Notes: generated from the sequence alone by a model not told the origin. DNA of 64,000 nucleotides from Erysipelotrichaceae bacterium NK3D112 (GCA_000701725.1 JNJQ01000003.1:62001-126000), one strand, 5' to 3'; shown: positions 1 to 8,703, counted from the first letter of the stretch. Made by a program: numbers and translations.

Positions 1-402
1 TTCTTCTACACAAAACAGGAGAAGGAGCTGGCTGAAGAGAATATGGAGCGCATGCGCATCAAAGATATCGCTGACAAATGTTACAGAGATCTTTCGGGCG
101 GTCAGCAGCAGCGCGTTCTGCTTGCCCGCGCATTATGCGCCGCAAAGAAGATCTTACTTCTGGATGAGCCGGTCACGGGACTTGATCCGAAAGTGAGCAT
201 TGAAATGTACGGACTGATTTCGGAACTGAATAAACAGGGGATCACGATCATCATGATCTCCCATGATATTGCGGCAGCGGTACGCTATGCCAGCCACATT
301 CTTCATATCGGATCGAAAATCTATTTCGGCACAAAGGAAAATTATGTCAGGAGCAGTCTGGGTCAGTATTTCCTGTCAGCCGGGGAGGTCGGCAATGGAT
401 AA
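1..402 (+). CDS. Metal (Zn/Mn-type) ABC transporter ATP-binding protein, 5' partial
   Basis: This is the C-terminal part of an ABC ATPase that powers import of a divalent metal, probably zinc. The frame is open from base 1, so the true start lies upstream of the window. Visible are the ABC signature LSGGQQQR, the Walker B segment ILLLDEP, a D-loop (TGLDP) and the H-loop histidine in MISHD. The stop overlaps the start of the permease gene by 8 nt, as expected for one transporter operon. The metal is inferred from the permease family and from the CC-motif lipoprotein that follows; manganese is the alternative. Confidence 0.9.
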   Translation, partial: FFYTKQEKELAEENMERMRIKDIADKCYRDLSGGQQQRVLLARALCAAKKILLLDEPVTGLDPKVSIEMYGLISELNKQGITIIMISHDIAAAVRYASHILHIGSKIYFGTKENYVRSSLGQYFLSAGEVGNG

Positions 403-1228
403 ACTGTTTGCCTATCTGCAATATCCGTTTGTGCGCTACGCCCTGATTGTCGGTGTGTTAATCGCCTTATGTTCGTCTTTGCTTGGCGTGACGCTTGTGC
501 TCAAACGTTTCTCATTCATCGGCGATGGACTTTCACACGTTGCCTTTGGCGCCATGGCGGTTGCCGGCGTGCTGCAGTTAAGCAATGAAATGCTCATCGT
601 TCTTCCCGTTACTGTCATCTGCGCCATTCTTCTGTTAAGAACCGGAACCAATACGAAAATCAAGGGAGATGCGGCGATTGCGATGATCTCGGTCGGAGCT
701 CTTGCCTTCGGTTATCTTCTGCTGAATATCTTCTCAACAAGCGCAAACGTTTCCGGCGATGTGTGCTCCACACTGTTTGGCTCCACCAGCATTCTGACAC
801 TGAGCAGATGGGAAGTCTGGCTGTGCGTGGTGCTCTCACTGGCTGTTGTTGCCATTTTCGTTCTTTTCTACAACCGGATCTTCGCGGTCACCTTTGATGA
901 GAATTTCTCCAAGGCGGCGGGGGTCAATGCGGATCATTACAATCTTCTGATTGCGGTGATCACCGCCGTAATCATCGTATTGGCAATGAATCTGGTCGGG
1001 TCTCTTCTGATATCAGCCCTTGTGATCTTCCCGGCGCTTTCAGCTATGCGGCTTTACGGAAGCTTCCGCTCGGTCACAATCTGTTCCGCTGTTCTTTCGG
1101 TCGTTTCAGCCCTTGGCGGCATTGTTGTCTCCATCGCTGCGGGCACACCGGTCGGCAGCACCATCGTCGCCGCGGATGCGCTGGTATTCTGCGTCTGCTG
1201 GCTGATCGGCACATTCAGAAAGGGGTAA
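395..1228 (+). CDS. Metal ABC transporter permease (ABC-3 family, ZnuB-like)
   Basis: This is a polytopic membrane protein of 277 residues, a normal length for the ABC-3 permease family that carries Zn or Mn across the membrane together with the upstream ATPase. Starting from the ATG at 395 the protein begins MDKLFAYLQYPFVRYA and has about eight hydrophobic segments. The start is chosen over the upstream in-frame GTG-type options because GGGGAGG lies at 382-388, about 6 nt before this ATG. No substrate-binding protein gene is visible; it may lie upstream. Confidence 0.9.
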   Translation: MDKLFAYLQYPFVRYALIVGVLIALCSSLLGVTLVLKRFSFIGDGLSHVAFGAMAVAGVLQLSNEMLIVLPVTVICAILLLRTGTNTKIKGDAAIAMISVGALAFGYLLLNIFSTSANVSGDVCSTLFGSTSILTLSRWEVWLCVVLSLAVVAIFVLFYNRIFAVTFDENFSKAAGVNADHYNLLIAVITAVIIVLAMNLVGSLLISALVIFPALSAMRLYGSFRSVTICSAVLSVVSALGGIVVSIAAGTPVGSTIVAADALVFCVCWLIGTFRKG

Positions 1229-1232
1229 TCTT

Positions 1233-1847
1233 ATTAAAACAAAGATCTTTGCATATGCTCTGATCTGCGCGCTTTGTTTTTGCGGCTGCAAGTCGAATGA
1301 TTCGCCAAAGGCTGCCACGGTAAACAGCCGGCAGAATGTGTCGGATGTGATCGAGGATCTTGCCGCAAAGCAGGAAGAGGAATCTCTTACCGAAACAGAG
1401 CCGCAGGAAGCAGAAAACACTCCGGAACCGGAATCGGAAACACCCGCGTCTGACTCCTCTGTCAGGCTGATGCAGTGGGAAGGCGATGTGGATATTGATC
1501 TGACCGGTATGAATGAGAATATGATCTATTCCGAAGTCTACAATATGATGGCGGAACCGGATAACTACATCGGCAAGACGATCCGTATCTATGGAGAGTA
1601 TGTCCATCATTATGAGGAAAGCACAAACAGGCACTATTACACATGTGTGGTAAGGGATGCGCTGGCATGCTGCGCAAGCGGACTGGAGTTTGCGCTGGTG
1701 GATGATTATGTCTGGCCGGATGATTATCCGGAGGATGGCAGCGAGGTGGTCGTCACCGGCGACTTCAATGTTTATATGGAAGGCTACTTCAAGGTGATGG
1801 TGCTTGAAAACGCCATCATCGAAAAATGCACGCCGAAAGTTTCATGA
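1233..1847 (+). CDS. Putative lipoprotein with CC motif, noncanonical ATT start
   Basis: The frame encodes a lipoprotein signal peptide (KTKIFAYALICALCFCGC, lipid-bearing Cys about residue 19) but contains no ATG, GTG or TTG before position 1338. The only start that fits is ATT at 1233, with AAAGGGG at 1219-1225 about 7 nt upstream. After an acidic linker, the C-terminal half (PDNYIGKTIRIYGEY, then DALACCASGLEF, then VVVTGDF) resembles the OB-like, double-cysteine region of the YcgQ/DUF1980 family, which is often linked to zinc uptake. It follows the metal permease by 4 nt, so it probably belongs to the same operon. Family match is moderate; function is inference. Confidence 0.65.
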   Translation: MKTKIFAYALICALCFCGCKSNDSPKAATVNSRQNVSDVIEDLAAKQEEESLTETEPQEAENTPEPESETPASDSSVRLMQWEGDVDIDLTGMNENMIYSEVYNMMAEPDNYIGKTIRIYGEYVHHYEESTNRHYYTCVVRDALACCASGLEFALVDDYVWPDDYPEDGSEVVVTGDFNVYMEGYFKVMVLENAIIEKCTPKVS

Positions 1848-1852
1848 TGATA

Positions 1853-1880
1853 AAGAGATATCGACCGGTATCTCTTTTTT
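1853..1880 (+). terminator. Rho-independent terminator of the metal transport operon
   Basis: AGAGATA at 1854-1860 pairs with TATCTCT at 1869-1875 and runs into a T tract, just after the lipoprotein stop. Confidence 0.75.
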
Positions 1881-1888
1881 ATTGAGCG

Positions 1889-1920
1889 CAAAAAAAGGAA
1901 CCCGTTTTGCGGATTCCTTT
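1889..1920 (-). terminator. Rho-independent terminator of rpsD
   Basis: On the reverse strand an imperfect AAGGAATCC / GGGTTCCTT stem is followed by seven T, 10 nt past the rpsD stop. Confidence 0.75.
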
Positions 1921-1929
1921 GCGAAGCTC

Positions 1930-2532
1930 TTATCTGTTGTAGTATTCAACAACGAGGGATTCGTTGATTTCCTGGTTGAGTTCGGAACGTTCCGGAAGGC
2001 GTACGAATGTGCCTTTCTTGTTTTCCTTGTCAACTTCGATGAATGCCGGAGCAGTGATATTTGCTTCAAGTGCTTCAGCGATGGACTTCATGTTTCTGGA
2101 GCCCTCACGTACGGAGATGACATCTCCCGGCTTGACCTGTGCGGAAGGGATATCGACCTTCTTGCCGTTGACCTCAATGTGGCCGTGGTTGACAAGCTGT
2201 CTTGCGCCTTTGCGGGTTCTTGCAAAGCCGAGTCTGTAAACGACGTTGTCCAGTCTGCTTTCGAGCAGTGTCAGGAAGTTGACGCCGGCTGTGCCTTCCA
2301 TCTTGGAAGCACGTGCGAACAGATTCGCGAACTGACGTTCGTTGAGACCGTACATGTTGCGGACTCTCTGCTTCTCACGGAGCTGTGTGCCGTAGTTGCT
2401 GAGCTTGACTCTCTTGGTCGGGCCGTGCTGACCCGGAGCATAAGTACGCTTCTTAAGCTCTTCGCCTGTTTCGAGAACGGAGAAGGAGAGACGTCTAGCC
2501 TTCTTCCATACAGGACCTGTGTAACGTGCCAT
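1930..2532 (-). CDS. rpsD: 30S ribosomal protein S4
   Basis: Primary 16S rRNA-binding protein that nucleates assembly of the small subunit; in Bacillus it also represses its own mRNA. The 200-residue product begins [18 protein letters not shown] and contains the S4 RNA-binding domain ([13 protein letters not shown], then [19 protein letters not shown]). The start at 2532 is chosen because AAGGAGGAA lies on the reverse strand about 8 nt upstream; the longer frame to 2613 is not an S4 sequence. It is monocistronic, with its own promoter and a leader of about 160 nt. Confidence 0.97.
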   Translation of the reverse strand: MARYTGPVWKKARRLSFSVLETGEELKKRTYAPGQHGPTKRVKLSNYGTQLREKQRVRNMYGLNERQFANLFARASKMEGTAGVNFLTLLESRLDNVVYRLGFARTRKGARQLVNHGHIEVNGKKVDIPSAQVKPGDVISVREGSRNMKSIAEALEANITAPAFIEVDKENKKGTFVRLPERSELNQEINESLVVEYYNR

Positions 2533-2695
2533 GTTTTGTTTCCTCCTTGAATGGCCGAGAAACAACAACAGGTACAGATCACCATTGCGGTGTGTTACCG
2601 TAAACCGTTTCACCTAATGCAGCAGGTTACTCCGTTACAGCCGCGTGCCGGTAACGCATTGGGCAAGGCTCTGTAAGCTGCCATCATTTAACGCG
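2533..2695 (-). promoter_or_regulatory. rpsD 5' leader, probable S4 autoregulatory RNA
   Basis: About 160 nt separate the predicted transcription start from the rpsD ATG, and no credible gene is encoded there. In Bacillota, S4 binds such a leader to repress rpsD translation. The stretch contains complementary segments such as GTTACCG / CGGTAAC, consistent with a fold. The assignment rests on position and length, not on a matched consensus. Confidence 0.5.
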
Positions 2696-2701
2696 ATGAC
2701 T

Positions 2702-2730
2702 ATTATAACGTGTTCATACATACAGGTCAA
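2702..2730 (-). promoter_or_regulatory. rpsD promoter
   Basis: On the reverse strand TTGACC (2730-2725) and TATAAT (2707-2702) are separated by exactly 17 nt. The rest of the 2533-2944 gap holds only this promoter, the rpsD leader and the ezrA promoter. Confidence 0.85.
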
Positions 2731-2908
2731 TTGAAAAAAACACAGGTTTCATGCTTATTTTCAAAAGATTTCCGTGTGGGCGTAAAGGGCGGATATTCAA
2801 GTCAGAATACCTTGCTTTTTGAGCTTTTTTTACTGCATGTGATGCTTCGGGCATACGTGCCATGCCATCTTAATTTTCATTTGCGTTTCACACGCACTGG
2901 TTCTTCTG

Positions 2909-2917
2909 TGATATGAT
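2909..2917 (+). promoter_or_regulatory. ezrA promoter (extended -10)
   Basis: TGATATGAT at 2909-2917 is an extended -10. The -35 is weak (TTCACA at 2887-2892, 19 nt spacer). It lies 28 nt before the ezrA ATG. Confidence 0.6.
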
Positions 2918-2944
2918 AGTGCGTATGAATGAAAGGAGAAAATC

Positions 2945-4675
2945 ATGAATCAGTTCCTTGAGTTTATTTCAGACATTAAGGTTGTGATCGCCATCGCAGT
3001 TTTGATTGTGGTGCTGCTGGTCTGGCTGATAATACAGAGAGTCAAAACAAACCGCCTCAAAGGCGAACTGCGTGAACTTGAATCACACTACAAACAGATC
3101 AAGAATATTCCCATTTCCTTAAAAATGAATAAGGCTGCCGCTTTGAGCAGGCTTGATCAGGAAACGGTTGCCAAGGTGAATACCGCCCAGGCGGATTATG
3201 ACCGTGTGCAGAGCGATATCTCACGGATCACTGAAAGACTGGCGGATGCGGATGATTACATCAGCGGAGGCAAGCTCGGCAAAGCGGACAATCTGATGAC
3301 CGATCTTGAGACGGAAATCAAAGTGACCGAGAATTTCGCGCGCAGTCTGGAATCCTCTCTTGACGGCATTCTTGCAAAAGAGACCACCCAGAGACAGGAA
3401 GTCACCCAGCTCAAGAACACATTCCGCGCACTTAAGGCAAGCGCACAGGAAAATGCGAACCGTCTTGCTTTCGCATGGCCGATTGTGGAACAGAAGGTGT
3501 CTGACACCGAAAAGATGTTCTCAACCTTTGAGGAATGGATGTTCTCCAATCAGTTCGACAAAGCCAACGATGAGCTTGACCATATCCGCACCAGCATCAA
3601 TGAGCTCGAGGGCATGCTTGACACAATGCCTTCGCTGATTGAGGATGCCCGCGGCATTATCCCCAAGATGGCGGAATCGCTGCACCGTGATTATGCCAAG
3701 GCGCGCAAGCAGGGGGTTTACCTCAAGCATCTGGAAGCGGAAAAGAATCTCTCCCTGATGACGGTAGCCCTCAAGGATGATCTCAAAAAGCTCAAGAGCG
3801 GCAATACCGAAGGCGTCAGGGAACATCTGGATGACTACAAGGAAAGAATCAGCCAGATGGACCGTGAGATCAAGAAGGAAACCCAGGCTGATTACGAGCT
3901 TGGCCGTCTGATCACGGAAACCGAAGAAGCCGCCAATGAAGCAAACCGCAACGCTTCCTTTGTCAACAATGCCTATGCGAAGTATGGCGAGCGCTACGGT
4001 CTTGCGAAAATCTCCGATTCTCTGAAAGCACAGAATGAGAAACTTGAAACACTGAACAAGCAGATGCCTGAGCTACTCAACAATGCGGCGGAAGGTTCAG
4101 CGCCTGCTTCTGAAGTGCTTGCCTCACTCAAGAAGCTCAACCGTGAGCTGAGCTCCGTATCCGCAGATGTCTCTGAACTGAGACAGCGCATCGAGATGAG
4201 CAGCGGCGATGAGGACCGTGCGAAAAAACAGCTTGTCAAGCTGCAGATCATCATGAACCAGATGCAGGTCAAGATCCGCAAATACAAGCTGCCCAACATC
4301 TCCGCGGCATATGAGCAGGATATGACAAAGGCTTCACGTTATATCGAATCCCTGAACAAGCTGATGAATGAGACACCGCTGAATATCCAGCTGATGAACT
4401 CAACCCTCCAGGAGGCGCTCTCCTTCATCTATCAGCTTTACAACAATGTCAACAATGTTGTCGGCACCGTTGTCATGGTTGAAAACACCATCGTATTCGG
4501 CAACCGCTACCGTTCCACCTATGCGGATATTGATACAGAGCTGACACGTAGCGAGCTCTCATTCCGCAACGGTGAATACACCCAGGCTCTGACGACCGCC
4601 ATTGCCACGATCGAGAAGATTCATCCCGGAAACTATGAATCCATGATCAAGGAGAATGCAAAGAGTGCAGCGTAG
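2945..4675 (+). CDS. ezrA: Septation ring formation regulator EzrA
   Basis: Membrane-anchored regulator that binds FtsZ and limits Z-ring formation in Gram-positive bacteria. The protein has 576 residues, matching the family. It has one N-terminal membrane segment (VVIAIAVLIVVLLVWLII, about residues 13-30), then a very long cytoplasmic region rich in charged heptads, as in the spectrin-like EzrA fold. GAAAGGAGAA precedes the ATG. Gene order rpsD - ezrA - cysteine desulfurase - thiI is the same as in Bacillus and supports the call. Confidence 0.92.
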   Translation: MNQFLEFISDIKVVIAIAVLIVVLLVWLIIQRVKTNRLKGELRELESHYKQIKNIPISLKMNKAAALSRLDQETVAKVNTAQADYDRVQSDISRITERLADADDYISGGKLGKADNLMTDLETEIKVTENFARSLESSLDGILAKETTQRQEVTQLKNTFRALKASAQENANRLAFAWPIVEQKVSDTEKMFSTFEEWMFSNQFDKANDELDHIRTSINELEGMLDTMPSLIEDARGIIPKMAESLHRDYAKARKQGVYLKHLEAEKNLSLMTVALKDDLKKLKSGNTEGVREHLDDYKERISQMDREIKKETQADYELGRLITETEEAANEANRNASFVNNAYAKYGERYGLAKISDSLKAQNEKLETLNKQMPELLNNAAEGSAPASEVLASLKKLNRELSSVSADVSELRQRIEMSSGDEDRAKKQLVKLQIIMNQMQVKIRKYKLPNISAAYEQDMTKASRYIESLNKLMNETPLNIQLMNSTLQEALSFIYQLYNNVNNVVGTVVMVENTIVFGNRYRSTYADIDTELTRSELSFRNGEYTQALTTAIATIEKIHPGNYESMIKENAKSAA

Positions 4676-5801
4676 GATCTATTTCGACAATGCGAGCACT
4701 ACCAATATCAATCCGGAAGTTCTGAAGTCTTACAGACAGCTTCTTGATCAGTACTACGTCAACAGTGAATCGCTGTATGACGAAGGAAGTCTGATCAGCA
4801 GAATGATGGAAAAGGCCCGGTCAGCGATTGCCGGGCTTTTGGATGTTCAACCTGATGAGATCATCTTCACATCGGGAAGCAGCGAATCCAACACTTCCGC
4901 GGTTAAAGGTGTGTGCTTTGCGGATATGAGCAGAAAACATATCATCACCACCAACGTTGAGCATTCCTCCATCATGAATGCGTGCCGGCAGATGGAGGAG
5001 GTGTTCGGCTATGATGTGACATACCTGCCCGTGGGCAAAGACGGGACAGTCTCTGCAGAGCAGGTTCTCAACGCCTTAAGAGCGGATACCGCACTGGTCA
5101 CAATCATGCATGTGAACAATGAGGTCGGTTCAATCAATCCGCTTGAGGAGATCGCCGAGATCGTCAAGAAGAAATCTCATGCTTATATGCATGCGGATCT
5201 GACCCAGTCAATCGGCAAGGTTTCGCTTGATATGAAAAATATCGATCTTGCCTCAATCAGCGCCCACAAGCTCGAAGGACTTAAGGGAAGCGGTATTCTG
5301 ATCAAAAAGAAACACGTGCCTTTTGTGCCGCTGATCAACGGCGGCGAGCAGGAGGCGGGACTTCGCGGAGGAACTTCCAACGCGTGCGTCAATATGGTTT
5401 TTGCCAAAACATTGCGGCTCGCTCTTGAAAACGGAAAGAAGTCGCATGATTATATTGAACAGCTCAGCAGAAAGCTTGAAGCGGGACTGCGTGAAATCGA
5501 AGGGGTTGAGATCAATCATCCCCAAAATCACGTTCCTTCCGTGATCAATTTCTCCTATGAGAACATTCCCAGTGAAGTGATGCAGAATGCGCTCAACCGC
5601 AAGGGCTTCATGGTTTCCGCCAGAAGCACCTGCGCCTCGAAGTCATTGGATCCCAGCTATGTTCTTTCAGCCATGGGATACAGTGACAAACGCGCTTCCA
5701 GCTGTATCCGCGTGTCGCTTTCACGCCATAACACGGAAGAGGAAGTGCAGCTGTTTCTGAAAGCATTGAAGGAGGTCATCGCACAATATGGCAGATTATG
5801 A
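4665..5801 (+). CDS. Cysteine desulfurase (NifS/IscS family, NifZ-like partner of ThiI)
   Basis: PLP-dependent enzyme that removes sulfur from cysteine and passes it on as persulfide. It starts IYFDNASTTNINP, has the PLP-lysine region SISAHKLEGLKGSG and the persulfide cysteine in SARSTCASKS. The GTG at 4665 is preferred over the ATG at 4656 because AAGGAG at 4649-4654 is 10 nt from the GTG but only 1 nt from the ATG. The gene overlaps the end of ezrA and the start of thiI. From known Bacillus biology it should supply sulfur to ThiI for 4-thiouridine. Confidence 0.93.
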   Translation: MQRRIYFDNASTTNINPEVLKSYRQLLDQYYVNSESLYDEGSLISRMMEKARSAIAGLLDVQPDEIIFTSGSSESNTSAVKGVCFADMSRKHIITTNVEHSSIMNACRQMEEVFGYDVTYLPVGKDGTVSAEQVLNALRADTALVTIMHVNNEVGSINPLEEIAEIVKKKSHAYMHADLTQSIGKVSLDMKNIDLASISAHKLEGLKGSGILIKKKHVPFVPLINGGEQEAGLRGGTSNACVNMVFAKTLRLALENGKKSHDYIEQLSRKLEAGLREIEGVEINHPQNHVPSVINFSYENIPSEVMQNALNRKGFMVSARSTCASKSLDPSYVLSAMGYSDKRASSCIRVSLSRHNTEEEVQLFLKALKEVIAQYGRL

Positions 5802-6975
5802 TACCGTGCTGATCCGTTTCGGAGAACTCAGCACCAAAGGAAAAAACAGAAAAGACTTTATCAACCGGCTGTACGGCAATGTGAAGTATATGCTCAGGGA
5901 TTTCGAAAAGCTCGAATACCGCAAGGCATATGACCGTATTTATATCCGCCTCAACGGTGAGGACCATGATGCGATCAGGGAAAAGCTTCAGAAGGTGTTC
6001 GGCATCAGTTCCTTCTCATTCACGGAGAAGGTTCCTTCCGATATCGATTCAATCAGCGATGCCTGCTTCAGAATCGCTTCACAATCAAATAAGAAGACAT
6101 TCAAGATCATCACCAAGCGCCATGACAAGACATTCCCGATGCGCTCGGATGAGATCAACCGCGCCTGCGCCGGCCGTATTCTCAGAAATACGGAACTGAA
6201 GGTGGATGTCCATGAGCCTGAGCTTGCCATCCGGGTTGAAGTGCACCGCGATGACACCTATATCACTTCCGAAAAGATACCCGGAGCGGGAGGCTATCCG
6301 GCCGGCATCAACGGAAAGGTATTATTGCTGTTAAGCGGCGGTATTGATTCACCGGTGGCGGCATATCAGCTGATGAAGCGCGGTCTGCAGGTGGAGGCAA
6401 TCCACTTCGCTTCTCCGCCTTATACCAGTGAAGCCGCAAAGAACAAAGTGCTGACGCTTGCCTCGATGGTCTCCGAATACCAGGGGCACATGCATGTGCA
6501 TATGATCAACTTCACCGATCTGCAGCTGAACATCTACAAAACGGCAGGGGATCCCTATGCGGTCACCCTGATGCGCAGAATGATGTTCCGCTTAGCCGAA
6601 AGAACAGCTGAAAAGTACGACTGTCTGGCCCTTGGCACAGGCGAAAGCATCGGTCAGGTCGCTTCCCAGACACTTGAGTCCGTGGCATGCATCAACTCTG
6701 TGGTACGGATTCCCGTGATCCGTCCGCTTGTCTGCTATGACAAGGTGGAGATCATAGATTTGGCCAGAAAGATCGGCACCTATGAGACATCGATTCTTCC
6801 GTTTGAGGACTGCTGCACGATTTTCGATCCGAAGAATCCGGTCACAAAGCCGACCGTTGAAAAGAGTGAGTATTTTGAAAAAATGTTCGATTATGAAAAA
6901 CTGATCGACGAGGCAATGAACGCAATGGAAACCGTCATCGTCACTCCCGAAAAGAATGACGAGGATTTCCTCTAA
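5788..6975 (+). CDS. thiI: tRNA 4-thiouridine synthetase ThiI
   Basis: Makes 4-thiouridine at tRNA position 8 and can also feed thiamine thiazole synthesis. The 395-residue protein has an N-terminal ferredoxin-like plus THUMP region (to about residue 165) and a PP-loop ATPase motif LLLLSGGIDSPVAAY. It has no C-terminal rhodanese domain, the usual form in Bacillota, where the adjacent desulfurase delivers sulfur directly. The start overlaps the desulfurase gene by 14 nt with GAAGGAGG upstream, so the pair is translationally coupled. Confidence 0.95.
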   Translation: MADYDTVLIRFGELSTKGKNRKDFINRLYGNVKYMLRDFEKLEYRKAYDRIYIRLNGEDHDAIREKLQKVFGISSFSFTEKVPSDIDSISDACFRIASQSNKKTFKIITKRHDKTFPMRSDEINRACAGRILRNTELKVDVHEPELAIRVEVHRDDTYITSEKIPGAGGYPAGINGKVLLLLSGGIDSPVAAYQLMKRGLQVEAIHFASPPYTSEAAKNKVLTLASMVSEYQGHMHVHMINFTDLQLNIYKTAGDPYAVTLMRRMMFRLAERTAEKYDCLALGTGESIGQVASQTLESVACINSVVRIPVIRPLVCYDKVEIIDLARKIGTYETSILPFEDCCTIFDPKNPVTKPTVEKSEYFEKMFDYEKLIDEAMNAMETVIVTPEKNDEDFL

Positions 6976-6986
6976 GGAGAATGCAT

Positions 6987-7226
6987 ATGACAAAACATGA
7001 TCCGAATATCAGAACCGGTTTTCTGGAAGCCCTGCAGGGGGCAGACAAAATGAAGGAGTCTGAGCTGCAGGAAGCAATCCGGCCGACGGTGCTGATCATT
7101 GAAAAAGATGACAGCTACAGCACATCGAAAAAGCTGAAAATTTTCTCGCTGATGACCTCACTCAGCAACTGCGCGGAAAAAGAACGCCCCAAATATGTCA
7201 GAAAGATTGCCGGCGCTCTGAAATAG
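6987..7226 (+). CDS. Small conserved-looking protein of unknown function
   Basis: A 79-residue soluble protein starting MTKHDPNIRTGFLEALQGADK. I do not recognise the family. The ATG at 6987 is preferred to the one at 6981 because AAGGAG at 6974-6979 is 7 nt from it. It follows thiI by 11 nt and precedes the UPF0158-GNAT gene by 10 nt, so it is probably part of the same operon. The sequence is charged, without Cys pairs or membrane segments, and ends with a basic stretch (PKYVRKIAGALK). Confidence 0.7.
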   Translation: MTKHDPNIRTGFLEALQGADKMKESELQEAIRPTVLIIEKDDSYSTSKKLKIFSLMTSLSNCAEKERPKYVRKIAGALK

Positions 7227-7236
7227 GAGAAATCAG

Positions 7237-8217
7237 ATGAAGGTGAATCTTGATGAGGTGATCAACTGTATTGAATCCAGTTCATCCGAACATACCTATG
7301 TCTATGTGATCAAAGAGGAAAGAATTGTTCCTCTTGAAAGCAGGAATGTTGAAAGCTGGCCGTATGAAGACGATGAGATCATCGTGCTGCCCGATCGGGA
7401 TGATATCGATGATTACGGCAATATGGAACGCTTTATCCAGCGGGTGGATGATGAGACCATCCGTGAATGGCTTTCCAATGCGATCCGCGGACGCGGCGCC
7501 TTCCGCATGTTCAGGGCAACCCTGGAACGCTTCCATATGCTCAATGAATGGTATGACTACCGTGACAGATGCCACCGTGTATGCGCGATGGACTGGTGCG
7601 AGGAAAACGGCATTGAGTATGAAGGCGCTCGCTATGAGATCGACGATGATTACGATGATGACTATGAGGACGAGGATGACTGGCAGACAGAGTCAGTCAC
7701 AAAACCCGTGCAGTCGGAAGTCAGACCTGAATACAAAGTCATCGCCATTTCGAAACGGAATGTGAATCAGCTTGTCTTCCTGGCATCCGAATTCATCGAT
7801 GAGCAGCTTGAAAAGCATGGTTATGCAAAGCAGGATGATCCGGACGAGGCAATCAGCAAACTCGAACAGATGATCGCCGACGGTGCTTTGATTCACGCGG
7901 TGAGCGATCACGGCCGCTATGTCGGCTACAGCATCGTCAAAGATGATAAAGAGCGCTTCAGTCTGGATGAGATCTTTGTCCGTAAACAGCTCAGACGAAA
8001 GGGTTTGGGGCGGATGCTGATGAATCAGATGGAGGACGATGCGAAAGAGGCTGAAAAGCCCGTGCGGCTGGATGTGGATCCGGCTGATTCCGATACTATC
8101 GCATTCCTTCGTAAATGCGGATATACCGTTCTCAGCGGCATTACACTCGAAAAAACCGATCAGAAACAGACGGGCAATATGACAGAACTGAACGGACTGC
8201 CGTTCTCGCTGAAATAA
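7237..8217 (+). CDS. UPF0158 domain - GNAT acetyltransferase fusion
   Basis: A 326-residue protein with two parts. Residues 1-135 resemble UPF0158 (ERFIQRVDDETIREWLSNAI, then RGRGAFRMFRATLE and WYDYRDRC). An acidic Asp/Glu/Tyr linker follows at about 140-155. The C-terminal part carries a GNAT acetyl-CoA loop (RRKGLGRMLM, about residues 253-262) and ends with FLRKCGY, typical of GNAT folds. Substrate is unknown. GGAGA precedes the ATG. It is the last gene of the ezrA-thiI group, before a weak hairpin. Confidence 0.8.
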   Translation: MKVNLDEVINCIESSSSEHTYVYVIKEERIVPLESRNVESWPYEDDEIIVLPDRDDIDDYGNMERFIQRVDDETIREWLSNAIRGRGAFRMFRATLERFHMLNEWYDYRDRCHRVCAMDWCEENGIEYEGARYEIDDDYDDDYEDEDDWQTESVTKPVQSEVRPEYKVIAISKRNVNQLVFLASEFIDEQLEKHGYAKQDDPDEAISKLEQMIADGALIHAVSDHGRYVGYSIVKDDKERFSLDEIFVRKQLRRKGLGRMLMNQMEDDAKEAEKPVRLDVDPADSDTIAFLRKCGYTVLSGITLEKTDQKQTGNMTELNGLPFSLK

Positions 8218-8219
8218 TG

Positions 8220-8248
8220 CAGAAATAACCGGCATTTCTGAAAGGTTT
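8220..8248 (+). terminator. Weak terminator-like hairpin after the UPF0158-GNAT gene
   Basis: CAGAAAT (8220-8226) pairs with ATTTCTG (8234-8240), followed by AAAGGTTTT rather than a clean T tract. Confidence 0.4.
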
Positions 8249-8251
8249 TGA

Positions 8252-8280
8252 TTGACTTGCATTGGGAATAAATGTAATAT
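8252..8280 (+). promoter_or_regulatory. rplU-prp-rpmA promoter
   Basis: TTGACT at 8252-8257 and TAATAT at 8275-8280 with a 17 nt spacer, upstream of the L21 leader. Confidence 0.8.
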
Positions 8281-8287
8281 ATTGACG

Positions 8288-8376
8288 TTATCAGCCCTCT
8301 TTACAGAGGTCTGTAACCGCTCAGAAAAGGGTTAAGAACGAAAGTCCCCTTGATGGCGCGTCTTAAGATAAATGTC
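8288..8376 (+). promoter_or_regulatory. Ribosomal protein L21 leader
   Basis: About 90 nt between the rplU promoter and its Shine-Dalgarno contain complementary blocks (CCTCTTTACAGAGG, CCGCTC / AAGGG) and the AAAGTCCCC segment. Position directly upstream of rplU-prp-rpmA matches the L21 leader family of Bacillota, thought to be an autoregulatory element. The fold was not computed. Confidence 0.65.
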
Positions 8377-8390
8377 AGGAGGTGCTTATT

Positions 8391-8702
8391 TTGTACGCAA
8401 TTATCGAAACAGGCGGAAAACAGCTCAAAGTAGAAGCTGGACAGTCAATCTTCGTTGAAAAGCTCGACGTTGAACCCGGAAGTGAAGTTGTCTTCGACAA
8501 GGTTTGCCTTGTATCTGACGCTTCCACAAAGATCGGCACACCGTATGTCGAAGGTGCCAAGGTCACATGCACTGTTGAAAAGCAGGGCAAGGACAAGAAG
8601 ATCGTTATCTTCAAGTACAAGCAGAAGAAAGGCTCCACCCGCCGCAAGCAGGGCCACCGTCAGCCGTACACAAAGCTGACAGTTGTATCCATCGAGGCAT
8701 AA
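8391..8702 (+). CDS. rplU: 50S ribosomal protein L21
   Basis: Large-subunit protein of 103 residues starting [18 protein letters not shown] with the [18 protein letters not shown] tail of L21. The start is a TTG at 8391, chosen because AGGAGG at 8377-8382 lies 8 nt upstream and because L21 proteins begin exactly with M-Y-A-I. The GTG at 8382 falls inside the ribosome binding site. It is the first gene of rplU-prp-rpmA. Confidence 0.96.
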   Translation: MYAIIETGGKQLKVEAGQSIFVEKLDVEPGSEVVFDKVCLVSDASTKIGTPYVEGAKVTCTVEKQGKDKKIVIFKYKQKKGSTRRKQGHRQPYTKLTVVSIEA

Positions 8703-8703
8703 G

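Noticed and set aside
1804..2550. 248-residue frame on the plus strand over rpsD
   Set aside because: It is the antisense shadow of rpsD, which is certain.
2710..2916. 68-residue open frame between rpsD and ezrA
   Set aside because: It begins inside the rpsD promoter, has no ribosome binding site and no recognisable protein pattern.
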